64,000 nt of DNA from JACPDI01 sp035463475 (GCA_035463475.1 DATHTE010000136.1:16339-80338); one strand, 5' to 3'. Counted from the first letter of the stretch, positions 25,962-35,557 are shown. Notes: generated by a model from the sequence alone, not told the origin. Numbers and translations are program-made.

Positions 25962-28541
25962 TCACTTCACCACGCCGGGAGTGTCCATCACCGCGGCCTG
26001 GATCTCGGCGGGCAGATGGGCCAGCGCCGCGAGACCCAGACGGTCGGCCGCGGCATTGTCCCCCTCGAACGACAGCAGCGACGCTTCCCAGATGTCCGCA
26101 CCCCGCTCGCGCCACTCGAGGTGCTCGGCCTGCAGTGAGTCGGCCGCCGTGCCCGCAAGCGGACGCGAGCTGATTTCGTCCAGACGCGCCTTCAGGGGCC
26201 TGGCGACGAAGGCGGCCGCTTCTCCGCTCGCGATGCGAAGGTGCAGCCGCGGGCTCGCCAGTTCGACCCACGGGCTGGCGTCGCGATTGCGCGGCGCCGA
26301 CCGGAAACGCTGCTGCGTGGGATCGAGCGGCCCGACGCAGTAGAGCCACAGCCCAGCCGGGTGAGAGAGATAAGGATTGCTCCGATCGGGAGCCGCCGCC
26401 AGCGCGCGGGTGCGGGCATCCGCGTTTCTCGCGTCGAGGCCGCGCGTGTCGGTGTGGCCAACCAGGGCGACAACCGCCTGCCCGGCGTTGAAGTCCCCTC
26501 GCCAGAGCGTGGTGCGAGGGAAGACGTCGAGGAACGACGCGGCGATGCTGTCGAACTCGGTCTCTGAAATCTGGTAGAGCGGCACCCACTGACAGTACAG
26601 CCCGCCGGGCGCCAGCACGCGCCGCACGGCCTCGAAGCTGTCCCTCGTGTAGAGCGAGGACTCGCCGCGCCGCCACGGGACGACGAGGTCCCCGACGACG
26701 ACGTCGAAGCGCTTTCGCGTGGCGGCCACGTAGCTGCGCGCGTCCTCCTCGCGTATGCGCACGCGCGGGTCGTCGAGCACGTGGTGGTTCGCCTCACCAA
26801 ACCAGTCGCGAGCGGCGCTGACCACCTCCGGCACCAGTTCCAGGGCCAGCACCTCGCGGACCGGGTGAAATCGGATCGCGCTCAGCGAGATGCCGGTGCC
26901 AAGACCGAGGTAGGCCACGCGCTCGGGACGCGGGTGGAGGAGGAGCGGGATGTGCCCCTGGAGGCGCTCGTCTCCCGCCGCCGCGCTGCCTCCCAGCACG
27001 TAGAAGTTGTTCAACTTGATGCGGCGATGGCCCTCGTGCTCGACGACGGCGACGCTGCCGAAGGGGCCCTCGCGCAGATCGAGCAGGCGATCCGTGCCGG
27101 AGAGCTTCATCGGGGGCAGCGACCCCGGAGGAACGACGAGGAACGCGACGCTCGCGATCGCGACGGCGGCCGCCAGCGCGCCGCGGACCGCTCGACCCGC
27201 GCCGCGTGATGCAATCCCTGCGCAAGCGATCGACAGCGCGCCGAGAAGGCTCACGGCGGTCCAGAGCCCGGTCGCGGGCGCAAGCGCGAAGAGGGCGAGG
27301 AGCGGCCCCACGATCGCGCCGGCCGTGTTCGCCGCGAGGACTGATCCGACAGCAGGTCCGCCTTCGCAGGAAATCTGCCCCTCTTCCTCCATCAGCGCGG
27401 GCAGCACCAGTCCCAGCAGGAAGCTCGGCGCCAGCAGCGCCGCGGCGACGAGCGCGGCGAGATGAGCCTCGTGCGCGAAGAGCCGTCCGCCGGCGAGGTA
27501 GTCGAGGCCCGTCGCGCGCACGAACAGCGCCGGCAGAACCACCATCCAGGCGCCGGCCCCCGCCCAGCCGAAGGCGACGAGCCCGCGCGCGGCGGCGCCG
27601 CGCTGCAGCGCCGCGCGCGCCAGGGCCGCGCCGGAACCGAGTCCGGCGAGAAACACCGCGACGACGGTGGCAAACGAGTACACGGAGTTCTCGTGAACGA
27701 GCGCAAACGCCCGCGTGGCGAGCGCTTCGAGCGCGAGCGTGATCGCGCCAGAGAGGAACGCGAGCGCCAGGGTGCCGCCGCCGAGTGGCCGCGGCGTGTC
27801 ACGTGCCGCCTTCGCCTTCGGCTTCGGCGCGCCGGGAGCCGCCTTGAGCTTCGGCCTCGGCGAGCCGGGAGCCGCCTTCGCTGGCCGCGTCCCCTCCTCG
27901 ATGGCGGCCGATCGCGTTTCCGGCGCACGCGCGAGAAGCAGGGCGCCGGCCGCGATCACGAGGCTTGCCGTGACTGCCGCGGCGAGCGCGCCCGGGGCGC
28001 CGAGGTACGGAAGCAGGACCACCGGGACGGTGAGGGCCCCGCAGGCGGCCCCCAGCGTGTTGACCGCGTACAAGCCGCCGGCGCGAACGCCGAGCGACTG
28101 CGCGCTCGCCGCGACGAACTGCGCGAGCACGGGCAGCGTTCCACCCATGCATGTCGCGGGAACCAGGACCGCGAGCACCGCGACGACGACACTCAGTGTG
28201 AGGCGCAGAGCGACGCTCTCGCCCGAGGCGTCGTAGAGCCACGCATAGGCAGGCTGCACCGCGCGGAGGAACGGCTCCACGGCCAGGGCCGAGAGGGCGG
28301 TGAGGAGCTCGAGGGCCGCAAACACCCGCAGCGGCCGGGTGAGGCGCGGCGCAAGGCGGCCGAGCAGGTAGCTGCCGAACCCGAGCCCTATGAAGAATGC
28401 GGTGAGCGCCGCGGCAACCGCCGGCGCCGTCGCGCCGAGCAGCACGGAGAAGCGACGCATCCACAGGACTTCGTACGCGAGCGCGGCTGCGCCCGACAGA
28501 AAGAAGAGGATGTGGAGAGGCGGTCTCAGCCGCCGCAGCAT
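25962..28541 (-). CDS. Membrane protein fused to spermidine-synthase-like domain, 859 aa
   Basis: The N-terminal half is polytopic (LHILFFLSGAAALAYEVLWMR is the typical opening of this family), interrupted near residues 215-260 by a Lys/Ala/Pro repeat (APGSPRPKLKAAPGAPKPK). The C-terminal domain (from about 480) is a Rossmann methyltransferase fold of the spermidine synthase type, with YLGLGTGISLSAIRF, ALELVPEVV and GDLVVPWRRGESSLY. Databases call such proteins fused MFS/spermidine synthase; the reaction is not established. Its start lies within the end of the thioredoxin gene (16-base overlap), so the two are co-translated. Confidence 0.85.
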   Translation of the reverse strand: MLRRLRPPLHILFFLSGAAALAYEVLWMRRFSVLLGATAPAVAAALTAFFIGLGFGSYLLGRLAPRLTRPLRVFAALELLTALSALAVEPFLRAVQPAYAWLYDASGESVALRLTLSVVVAVLAVLVPATCMGGTLPVLAQFVAASAQSLGVRAGGLYAVNTLGAACGALTVPVVLLPYLGAPGALAAAVTASLVIAAGALLLARAPETRSAAIEEGTRPAKAAPGSPRPKLKAAPGAPKPKAKAARDTPRPLGGGTLALAFLSGAITLALEALATRAFALVHENSVYSFATVVAVFLAGLGSGAALARAALQRGAAARGLVAFGWAGAGAWMVVLPALFVRATGLDYLAGGRLFAHEAHLAALVAAALLAPSFLLGLVLPALMEEEGQISCEGGPAVGSVLAANTAGAIVGPLLALFALAPATGLWTAVSLLGALSIACAGIASRGAGRAVRGALAAAVAIASVAFLVVPPGSLPPMKLSGTDRLLDLREGPFGSVAVVEHEGHRRIKLNNFYVLGGSAAAGDERLQGHIPLLLHPRPERVAYLGLGTGISLSAIRFHPVREVLALELVPEVVSAARDWFGEANHHVLDDPRVRIREEDARSYVAATRKRFDVVVGDLVVPWRRGESSLYTRDSFEAVRRVLAPGGLYCQWVPLYQISETEFDSIAASFLDVFPRTTLWRGDFNAGQAVVALVGHTDTRGLDARNADARTRALAAAPDRSNPYLSHPAGLWLYCVGPLDPTQQRFRSAPRNRDASPWVELASPRLHLRIASGEAAAFVARPLKARLDEISSRPLAGTAADSLQAEHLEWRERGADIWEASLLSFEGDNAAADRLGLAALAHLPAEIQAAVMDTPGVVK

Positions 28542-29086
28542 GCAGCCGCGGAAGGGGCCGCTTCGGCGAGGATCCGGTCAAGCAGCGTGCGCAGCTCGGT
28601 CGCGTCGGTCGCGCCCAGGATCCGCGCTGCGACCCGGCCTTGCGGATCCACGATCACCGTCGAGGGGAGCCCGACGCCGACGCCAAACGCTTCCAGGTGG
28701 TCCGCTGACGCCTCGAGCCAGATGGGAAACTGGATCTCGTAGCGGCGCACGAACTCCTGCACCTTGTCTCGCGCCGAGCGGGGCTCGTTTGCGGCGCCGA
28801 CGAACTCGACGCCGCGGTCCCGATAGTCGGCGTGGACCCTCGTGAACTCGGGCATCTCACGCTTGCACGGCCCGCACCAGGTGGCCCAGAAGTTCACGAC
28901 CACGACCTTGCCCTTGAGGTCTGAGAGCTGGCGCTTCCGCCCCTCCAGATCGCGGAGTGAGAGCGTGGGCGCCGCCTCGCGTTTGTCCGACGGCACCCAT
29001 GCGTCCGCGGGCCCTGCGAAAGCGAGCCACGATCCGCCTCCGCAAAGCCCCAGGACAACGAGCAGCAGAACACGACCGAACCGCAT
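28526..29086 (-). CDS. TlpA/ResA-like thioredoxin, 186 aa
   Basis: An N-terminal signal or anchor (MRFGRVLLLVVLGLCGG) precedes a thioredoxin fold with WCGPC (Cys71 and Cys74), FWATW and the cis-Pro loop GLPSTVIVD. TlpA/ResA proteins reduce disulfides in the periplasm, often in cytochrome c or copper-site assembly. The end carries an extra CCGG. It sits between the outer-membrane protein gene (9-base gap) and the membrane/spermidine-synthase fusion (overlap), so it may serve proteins of that operon. Confidence 0.9.
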   Translation of the reverse strand: MRFGRVLLLVVLGLCGGGSWLAFAGPADAWVPSDKREAAPTLSLRDLEGRKRQLSDLKGKVVVVNFWATWCGPCKREMPEFTRVHADYRDRGVEFVGAANEPRSARDKVQEFVRRYEIQFPIWLEASADHLEAFGVGVGLPSTVIVDPQGRVAARILGATDATELRTLLDRILAEAAPSAAACCGG

Positions 29087-29095
29087 CGCCAGTCG

Positions 29096-30106
29096 TCAGA
29101 ACCGGCGCGAGTAGCCGGCCATCACGAGGTAGTCGGCGAACGCGGCGTCGCCGTGCGCTCCCCTCGCCTCGTCCGCGACGCTCACGAACCGGTTCCGGTA
29201 GATCGCAAACGGGATCCCGAACGTGACGACGTGCTTGCCGTTGATGATGTTGATCGCGGGCTCGATCGAGACCGCGACCCCCGGACGCCTGAAGCCATCG
29301 TCTGGCCCCAGAAGATCGCGTACGGGAACACCTTCCACGCGGATGCCGGCGCTGAACGACAGCCTCTTGCTCTTCGGGATCGGGAACGCCGCCCCGGCGC
29401 GCAGCAGGTATTGATCGGCGATCGACATCACCTGCTCGCCCGGTGCGCCGCGGTAGGTGAGCACCTCGCTCCGTCCCTGGGGGTTGGCCAGATACGCCCC
29501 GCTCGCGTAAATGGACACGTTCCCCCCCGCCAGGCCTTTGAACGTGCTGAAGTCGGCCAGGATTCCGAACCCGCCGTCACCCGGCTGGATCGACTGATCG
29601 ACGGTTCGGATGACGCTCGTGATGCTGCCGTTCGGCGCCGGCGCCGACGAGAACACCCGGAACGAGTCGGTCACGTTATTGGTGCCGGTAGGCAGCTTCA
29701 CGCCTAGACCGAGCTGCAGGTTGGCGCCAAGGTGCGTGTCCGGGTCGAACATCCAGCGCCGTGCCGAAACGACAATGTCGCCGATGCCGCGCGCCTGCGT
29801 CTGGTAGCGCTCGATGATCTCGCGCTGCGCGTTGCGCAGCGGTTGCGAACGCGTGCCCATGAAATACGGTACGCCAGCACTCAGCTCGATGCGTCTGGTG
29901 GCCTGGTACCTGATGCTCAGGTCCGCGAGATTGACGCTGTTGATGACCTGACTGCTTTCGTGGTCTCGCTCGGCCTGGTACTCGGACCCGACGAAGTGCC
30001 GGTCTGACTTCTGATAGCGCCAGCCCATGGAGAACGACCAGGTTCCCTGGGCCGGGTACGCTCCACCCTGCACGCCTAGCACGGGCGTGCCCATTCGTGC
30101 GGCCAC
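29096..30106 (-). CDS. Outer-membrane beta-barrel-like protein, body reading frame (signal peptide split off by TGA), 336 aa
   Basis: Alternating strands such as SFSMGWRYQKSDRHF, RYQATRRIELSAGVPYF and NLQLGLGVKLPTG, plus a C-terminal YSRRF, indicate an outer-membrane barrel of unknown ligand. The frame can only be opened by a GTG at 30106, which gives no signal peptide. A perfect signal peptide with a strong ribosome site lies directly upstream in the same frame, separated by a single TGA. Either the gene is a nonsense pseudogene, the TGA is read through, or the base is a sequencing error. First gene of an operon with the TlpA-like and fused spermidine-synthase genes. Confidence 0.75.
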   Translation of the reverse strand: MAARMGTPVLGVQGGAYPAQGTWSFSMGWRYQKSDRHFVGSEYQAERDHESSQVINSVNLADLSIRYQATRRIELSAGVPYFMGTRSQPLRNAQREIIERYQTQARGIGDIVVSARRWMFDPDTHLGANLQLGLGVKLPTGTNNVTDSFRVFSSAPAPNGSITSVIRTVDQSIQPGDGGFGILADFSTFKGLAGGNVSIYASGAYLANPQGRSEVLTYRGAPGEQVMSIADQYLLRAGAAFPIPKSKRLSFSAGIRVEGVPVRDLLGPDDGFRRPGVAVSIEPAINIINGKHVVTFGIPFAIYRNRFVSVADEARGAHGDAAFADYLVMAGYSRRF

Positions 30107-30196
30107 TCAGCCTTGCGCGAAGGCGTGCCGCGGGGTGGCGAGCACCACAGCCGCGCCGAAGGCGGCGACAAAACAGAAACGAAGGACCCCACTCAT
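30107..30196 (-). other. In-frame signal peptide of the outer-membrane protein, ended by TGA
   Basis: Starting at ATG 30196, eleven or so bases after GGGGGAGGA, this frame encodes 29 residues, MSGVLRFCFVAAFGAAVV and then LATPRHAFA|QG, a textbook signal peptide. The stop TGA (30109-30107) comes right after the predicted cleavage site, and the same frame continues into the barrel without further stops. This indicates that the two parts are one gene. Confidence 0.75.
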
Positions 30197-30305
30197 CGAT
30201 GTTCCTCCCCCTGCCGATGAGCAGCGCACGATATCCGGGAGGGTGCCGGGTGTCAATAATGCGAAAAGTGAATTCGCTCCTGATGAGCTTTCGCTCCCCG
30301 TCCGC

Positions 30306-31280
30306 TCATCGGAGCCGAGCCGACGGGGGGCGCGCAGCGGGATCGAGGCGAGGCTGCCCGCGCGACCCTCGATCCAGCGACTGGTCGTCCCAGGACGACG
30401 AATCCTCGATCGATTCCAGGTGCGTGAACACCGTCGTCCCGGGCAGCGCCGTGCGGATGTCGGACTCGACCTGCTCCAGCAGTTCGTGCCCGCGGTGCAC
30501 GCTCCACTCACCGGGGACGAGCACGTGGACGGACACGAATCTCCGCACGCCGGATCGCCTGGTCCGCAGCGCGTGGTACTGGATGCCCTGCGCGGCGTGG
30601 CGCTCGAGAACCGATCGCAGTTGCTCCCGCTCCTGCGCCGGTAGGGCGGTGTCCATCAGGCCGCGCACGGAATCGCGCACGATGCGGAACCCGGTGACCA
30701 CGATGTTCGCCGCCACCGCCAGTGCCACGATCGGATCGAGTTGCAGCCATCCGGTGAGATAGACCGCTCCAAGCGCCACGAGCACGCCGGCGGACGTCCA
30801 GACGTCCGTCAGGAGATGACGGGCGTCCGCCTCGAGCGTGACGGAATGAAAACGACGCCCGGCGCGCAGGAGCACGCGCGCGACGACGAGATTGACGAAG
30901 GACGCAGCGGCCGAAACCGCGACGCCGATGCCGAGGGCGTCCAGCGGCCGCGGCGCCAGCAGGCGCTGCACGGCGGCAAATGCGATGCTCAAGGCGGCGA
31001 ACAGAATGAGCGTACCTTCCGCACCACTCGAGAAGTACTCGGCCTTGGTGTGCCCGTACGCGTGGTCTTCGTCCGGCTCGCGCGCCGCGACCGTCAGCAT
31101 CCACAGCGCCATCAGCGCGCCGGCCAGGTTGACCAGGGACTCGACGGCATCGGAGAGCAGCCCGACCGATCCGGTCAGGAGATAGGCGGCCGCCTTCAAC
31201 GCCATCGTCACCAGGGCGGCGACAATCGAAAGCCAGGCATAGCGGCGCAGAAACAGGGGATCGGCCGGGTCGGGCGTCAC
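30306..31280 (-). CDS. Cation diffusion facilitator (divalent metal efflux), 324 aa
   Basis: Six-helix CDF transporter of normal length. TM2 carries the metal site GLLSDAVESLVNL, the cytoplasmic loop has HAYGHTKAEYFSSG, and TM5 has EADARHLLTDVWTS, giving the Asp/His transport ligands. A cytoplasmic C-terminal domain follows (about 205-300). It should export Zn2+, Fe2+ or similar ions by proton exchange; the metal cannot be told from sequence. The start is GTG. The kinase gene on the other strand begins 47 bases away, so the promoters overlap. Confidence 0.93.
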   Translation of the reverse strand: MTPDPADPLFLRRYAWLSIVAALVTMALKAAAYLLTGSVGLLSDAVESLVNLAGALMALWMLTVAAREPDEDHAYGHTKAEYFSSGAEGTLILFAALSIAFAAVQRLLAPRPLDALGIGVAVSAAASFVNLVVARVLLRAGRRFHSVTLEADARHLLTDVWTSAGVLVALGAVYLTGWLQLDPIVALAVAANIVVTGFRIVRDSVRGLMDTALPAQEREQLRSVLERHAAQGIQYHALRTRRSGVRRFVSVHVLVPGEWSVHRGHELLEQVESDIRTALPGTTVFTHLESIEDSSSWDDQSLDRGSRGQPRLDPAARPPSARLR

Positions 31281-31327
31281 GCCACGATCATAAGTGATTC
31301 ACGTCGCGGGCATAAGATAACCGGCGT

Positions 31328-32947
31328 ATGGCAGCGGCTCCCGAAAACAACAGTCTCGTCCTGCCCCAAAAGGGCAGGCGCACTGCGGGATCTCGCGACA
31401 GCGCAGCCGCACTCCCCGCCGACGTCCTCAGCCAGTCGGCCGAGCGGCTCCGTATCCTGGCATTGCTGTATGCCTTCGTGTTCGTGATGGCCGGGTACGT
31501 TCCGGCGCTTCTGCTCCCCGCCGAACGACCTCGTTTGTTGTCCAGTTTCCTGCTCTGGGGACCCGGCGTCATCGCGATCGCCGTCGCGCTGCTCGTGGCC
31601 GCCGTGATCCGGAGCGCGCGCGTGCCGCTGCCCGCAGTCATGAACATCGGCCTGGTGTTCGAGGTGGTGGGCAGTTACGGCATCGCCGCCGCCGAGTTCC
31701 TGGACCCAATGGGGATCACCATCGGGACGGGCCATTTTGGCCTCTCATGGGTCGCGGTCTGGACGCTGCTTTTCACAATCGTCGTGCCGACCCCGCCGCG
31801 GCGAGCGCTCGTGGCCGCGTTGGCCGCGGCCAGCTCGGTGTCCGTCGTCGTCGCACTGGTGATCGTGGTGTATCCGAACTCGTCCACGATCACCGGGTTG
31901 CAGTTCTTCGTCGGGCTCGTGCTCCCCTACCTGCTGATCGTACTGATGGCGTACGTCGGTGCCCGTGTTGTTTACGCGCTGGGAACGGAAGTCAGCCGCG
32001 CGCGCGAGCTGGGCAGCTACCACCTGGTCGAGCGGCTGGGACAAGGCGGAATGGGAGAGGTGTGGCGCGCGAAACATCGAATGCTCGCGCGTCCCGCCGC
32101 CATCAAGCTGGTTCGGCCCTCGCGCACGGGAGACGCGCGAAGCCTCGCATCCGAAGATGCACGCCGGCGCTTCGAGCAGGAGGCGCAGGCCATCGCAAGC
32201 CTTCGGTCGCCACACACGATTGAGTTGTTCGACTTTGGTGTGGCCGATGACGGCACGTTCTACTACGCGATGGAACTTCTCGAGGGTCTCGACGCCGACG
32301 CCCTCGTGCGACGGACCGGCCCCATGCCGGCCGAACGCGCCATCCACGTGCTCCAACAGGTCTGTCACTCTCTCTCGGAGGCGCATTCGCGCGGCCTCGT
32401 GCACCGCGACGTCAAGCCCGCCAACGTCTTCCTGTGTCGATACGGCGAGGACTACGACTTCGTGAAGATGCTGGATTTCGGGATCGTGAAAGCGGCTGAA
32501 GAAGGCGCGGACACCCAGCCAGCCCTCACGCTGGAGAACGCCATTCACGGCACCCCGGCGTTCATCGCGCCCGAACAGGCTCTGGGTGGATCGACGATCG
32601 ACGGCCGCGCAGACATCTACGCCACCGGCTGCGTCGCTTACTGGCTGTTGACCGGCGAGCTCGTGTTCACCGCCGACACGCCGCTCGGGCTCGTGATGCA
32701 GCACGTCCAGACGGAGCCGACGCCGCCGTCGGCCAGAACGGAGCGGCGGATTCCAGCGGCGCTGAACGACCTCGTGCTGTCATGCCTCGCGAAGGACCCC
32801 GCACAGCGGCCGCAGACGGCGAAGGAGTTGTCGCACCGCCTGGCTGCGATAGACGGCGCACGTGCCTGGACCGAGGATCAGGCGCGGACGTGGTGGACAA
32901 CGCACGAAGCGGCGTTGGGCGATCGGGCACAGGCGCTCAACCCGTAA
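31328..32947 (+). CDS. Ser/Thr protein kinase with N-terminal membrane domain, 539 aa
   Basis: About five or six hydrophobic helices occupy residues 40-220. The kinase domain (about 235-510) follows at the C-terminus, with LGQGGMGEVW, AAIKLV, VHRDVKPANV, MLDFGIV and GTPAFIAPEQA. All catalytic residues are present. In the usual bacterial PknB-type the order is reversed: kinase first, then a membrane helix. Here a multi-helix membrane module precedes it and may be the sensor. It converges on another kinase gene with a 10-base gap between stops. Targets unknown. Confidence 0.9.
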   Translation: MAAAPENNSLVLPQKGRRTAGSRDSAAALPADVLSQSAERLRILALLYAFVFVMAGYVPALLLPAERPRLLSSFLLWGPGVIAIAVALLVAAVIRSARVPLPAVMNIGLVFEVVGSYGIAAAEFLDPMGITIGTGHFGLSWVAVWTLLFTIVVPTPPRRALVAALAAASSVSVVVALVIVVYPNSSTITGLQFFVGLVLPYLLIVLMAYVGARVVYALGTEVSRARELGSYHLVERLGQGGMGEVWRAKHRMLARPAAIKLVRPSRTGDARSLASEDARRRFEQEAQAIASLRSPHTIELFDFGVADDGTFYYAMELLEGLDADALVRRTGPMPAERAIHVLQQVCHSLSEAHSRGLVHRDVKPANVFLCRYGEDYDFVKMLDFGIVKAAEEGADTQPALTLENAIHGTPAFIAPEQALGGSTIDGRADIYATGCVAYWLLTGELVFTADTPLGLVMQHVQTEPTPPSARTERRIPAALNDLVLSCLAKDPAQRPQTAKELSHRLAAIDGARAWTEDQARTWWTTHEAALGDRAQALNP

Positions 32948-32957
32948 ACGAGACTGT

Positions 32958-35225
32958 TCACACCTCAAAGCGCTCGGACCGTTCCTTCATCCGCCGAATC
33001 AGTTCCTGAAAGCGCCCGTCGTCGTGAAGCGACGACATGACCCAGGTGTTCGACAGCGCGACGTGATAGCCCACCCCCAGGCGATCCGCATTCTCCAGCC
33101 ACCTCAGCGCCTCGCCCTTCTCGCCGACGAGTGCGTAGCACTCGGCGAGGCGCGCCGAGAAGTAGTCGTCCCACGAGGCTGCCTCGGTCAGCGATTCCGC
33201 TACCGCGATGGTGCCCGCCTTGTCATGACGGAGCGCCCTCGCCAGGCAGAGAGCCAGCCGCCCGAGGGGCGCGTCCGGCAGGTCCGCCGCAAGGCTGTCC
33301 AGAATCGGGAGTGCTTCGTCGAAGCGCTTGTTCATCGCGAGCACCCAGCCGTAGAGGCCGCGTCCGAGCGGGTTGTCGGGCGCCATTTCGTAGCACGCGC
33401 GGTACGCGTCGACAGCCTCGTCCCAACGCCCCTCGTCGTTGTCGGCCCAGCCCGGCAGGCAGTGATTGACGAACGTCAGCGGATCGACATCGAGAAGCCT
33501 GCGAATGAAGGGGCGCGCCGCGGCTGGTTTTCCGACTGAGAGGTATGCGTACCCCAGCGACCTGAGGGCTTCCGGGTCGTTCGGGTCGGCCGCGAGAAAC
33601 CTCTTCAGCTCGCGCACCCCCTGCTGCATGTTTCCGCGCTTGATATTGATCACTCCACGCAGCAGGTACGCGTGCGAAGATTCGCCGTTCAACGCCGCAA
33701 TCTTCGCCGCGCATTGATCGGCCCGTTTCAGGCTGGCCTCCGGCCTGATGCCCACGTTGGCGTAACGACAGTACGCCATTCCCATGGCGGCGTAGAGGAG
33801 CTCGTTCTCGCCGACGATCCGGAGGCCCTGCTGCGCGAGATCGATCGCCCGCCCGAGCGACGCCTCGTCCATACTCCAGATCTCGTGCCGGGCGCGCAGG
33901 TAGCAATCGTAGGCAGCGATGTCGGTGAGGGGCCGCGCGGCCATCCGGTCGTGTTCCTCAGGCGTCAGGTTCAGCCGCAACGCATCGACGATGGCCCGTG
34001 AGACCCGCTCCTGCATCTCGAAGACGTCGTCGAGCGTGCCTGAGTACTTCTCCGCCCACAGGTGCGCGTCGGTGCCGGTGTCGATCAGCTGCGCCGTAAT
34101 GCGAAGGTTGTTCGCGGCCCGGCGGACGCTGCCCTCGAGGACGTACCGCACGTTCATCTGTCGTGCGATCGTCGGGACGTCCTTCTTCGAGTCTCTGAGC
34201 AGCATGGCGGAGGTCCGCGAAATCACCCGCAACGAGCGGACCTTGGAGAGGTCCGCGATGATCTCCTCGGTCAATCCGTCCGCGAAGAAGGCGTTGTCGG
34301 GATCCGGACTGAGGTTGTCGAACGGGAGCACGACGATCGAGGCCTGCTCGCTCGAGACCATGCCGCTTTGCGTCCGCGACGCGGCGTCCATGCGACCGAA
34401 CCGTTCCAGGTCGATGCGGAGTTCCGTCGCCGATTGGTACCGCAGTCGACGGTCCTTCTCGAGGAGCTTGGTCACGATGCGGCCCAGTTCCGGCGGGATA
34501 CCAGGGCTCCGCTGCGCGGCCGGCGGCGGCGCCGATGTGAGGAGGTCGCCCACCACGCCGCCCGGCCCGGTTTCCGCGAAGGGATGCACGCCAGTCATCA
34601 GCTCATAGAGGACGACCCCGAGGGAGAAGAGGTCGGTGCGGCCGTCGAGCGTGTCACCGCGCAGCTGCTCCGGTGACATGTACGCGATGGTGCCCGCGAG
34701 TGCGCCAGTGGCGTCGCGCGTCGCTGTAGGCGCCGACGCCGCAACCGTCCGCTCGGCGACGAGCTTCGCGATGCCGAAGTCGAGCAACTTCACCGTTCCT
34801 CGCGTGCTGAGGAAAATGTTCTCCGGCTTGATGTCGCGGTGAACGATTCCCTTCGCGTGTGCCGCCTCGAGAGCATCGGCGAGCTGGCCCACGATATTCA
34901 GGATCGCCGGCGTTTCCAGCGGCCGCCCCCGCAGGCGCAACCGCAGCGGCTCGCCTTCCAGCAGTTCCATCGCGATGAACGAGCGGCCCTCGGCGGCGTC
35001 GATGTCGTAGATCGTGCAGATGTGCGGGTGGTTGAGCGCGGAAGCGGCCCTCGCCTCGCCTTGCAGGCGGCTCAGGGCGTGACGGTCGCTTGCGAGATGC
35101 TCGGGAAGAAACTTCAGCGCGACCAGCCGCCCCAGCCGCGTGTCCTCGGCCTTGTAGACGACGCCCATGCCACCCGTGCCGAGGTGCGCAACGATCCGAT
35201 AGTGCGACACGGTGCGGCCGACCAT
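32958..35225 (-). CDS. Ser/Thr protein kinase with TolB-N-like and TPR regions, 755 aa
   Basis: The kinase domain is at the N-terminus (9-270): LGTGGMGVVYKAED, ALKFLPEHL, IVHRDIKPENI, LLDFGIAK, GTIAYMSPEQLRG. It is followed by a TolB-N/CHASE2-like module found in adenylate-cyclase-type regulators (SIVVLPFDNLSPDPDNAFFADGLTEEI) and by a run of TPR helices to the end. I see no membrane helix, so it is probably cytoplasmic. This kinase-TolB-TPR plan is much expanded in Acidobacteriota. It is transcribed from a promoter with a perfect TATAAT just upstream. Confidence 0.93.
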   Translation of the reverse strand: MVGRTVSHYRIVAHLGTGGMGVVYKAEDTRLGRLVALKFLPEHLASDRHALSRLQGEARAASALNHPHICTIYDIDAAEGRSFIAMELLEGEPLRLRLRGRPLETPAILNIVGQLADALEAAHAKGIVHRDIKPENIFLSTRGTVKLLDFGIAKLVAERTVAASAPTATRDATGALAGTIAYMSPEQLRGDTLDGRTDLFSLGVVLYELMTGVHPFAETGPGGVVGDLLTSAPPPAAQRSPGIPPELGRIVTKLLEKDRRLRYQSATELRIDLERFGRMDAASRTQSGMVSSEQASIVVLPFDNLSPDPDNAFFADGLTEEIIADLSKVRSLRVISRTSAMLLRDSKKDVPTIARQMNVRYVLEGSVRRAANNLRITAQLIDTGTDAHLWAEKYSGTLDDVFEMQERVSRAIVDALRLNLTPEEHDRMAARPLTDIAAYDCYLRARHEIWSMDEASLGRAIDLAQQGLRIVGENELLYAAMGMAYCRYANVGIRPEASLKRADQCAAKIAALNGESSHAYLLRGVINIKRGNMQQGVRELKRFLAADPNDPEALRSLGYAYLSVGKPAAARPFIRRLLDVDPLTFVNHCLPGWADNDEGRWDEAVDAYRACYEMAPDNPLGRGLYGWVLAMNKRFDEALPILDSLAADLPDAPLGRLALCLARALRHDKAGTIAVAESLTEAASWDDYFSARLAECYALVGEKGEALRWLENADRLGVGYHVALSNTWVMSSLHDDGRFQELIRRMKERSERFEV

Positions 35226-35287
35226 GGACGCTCCCGGGTAACGGAGGTTCTCCGCCGCGCGACTGGCAATTATGGGAAGAGGGGGCG

Positions 35288-35293
35288 ATTATA
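35288..35293 (-). promoter_or_regulatory. TATAAT -10 hexamer ahead of the TolB/TPR kinase gene
   Basis: The minus strand reads a perfect TATAAT about 63 bases upstream of the kinase ATG, unusual in this GC-rich sequence. The best -35 match at normal spacing is poor (GGTAAC region), so this may be an activated promoter. Confidence 0.4.
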
Positions 35294-35557
35294 GCGCGGC
35301 CGGCTTAGGCGTTACCGGGCAGCAGTAAGTGCGCGCCCCCTCGATGTGTTGCCCTGGGGACTGGAGGGCCGGCGTTTCCGTGATAGACTAGCTGTTCGGA
35401 TCTTGCCACGTACTGTGCCGCCTCCGGCGTAACGAGCCACTCCTGACTCGCTCCTCCTGAAGTTCAGCCTAGCTACGAGACGACATCCACCGGCGTCCGT
35501 CCGAACGATCGAGGCGGACACCAGACCATCGACTGACCGACAACACAGGGACGACAA
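35294..35557 (+). other. Leader region of the cold shock gene
   Basis: The 332-base gap between the divergent kinase and cold shock genes holds no protein-like frame. Its right-hand part probably includes a long 5' leader, as is common for cspA-type mRNAs, and ends with AGGGACGACAA before the ATG. A weak -10-like TAGACT is at 35384-35389. No known riboswitch pattern was recognised. Confidence 0.3.
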
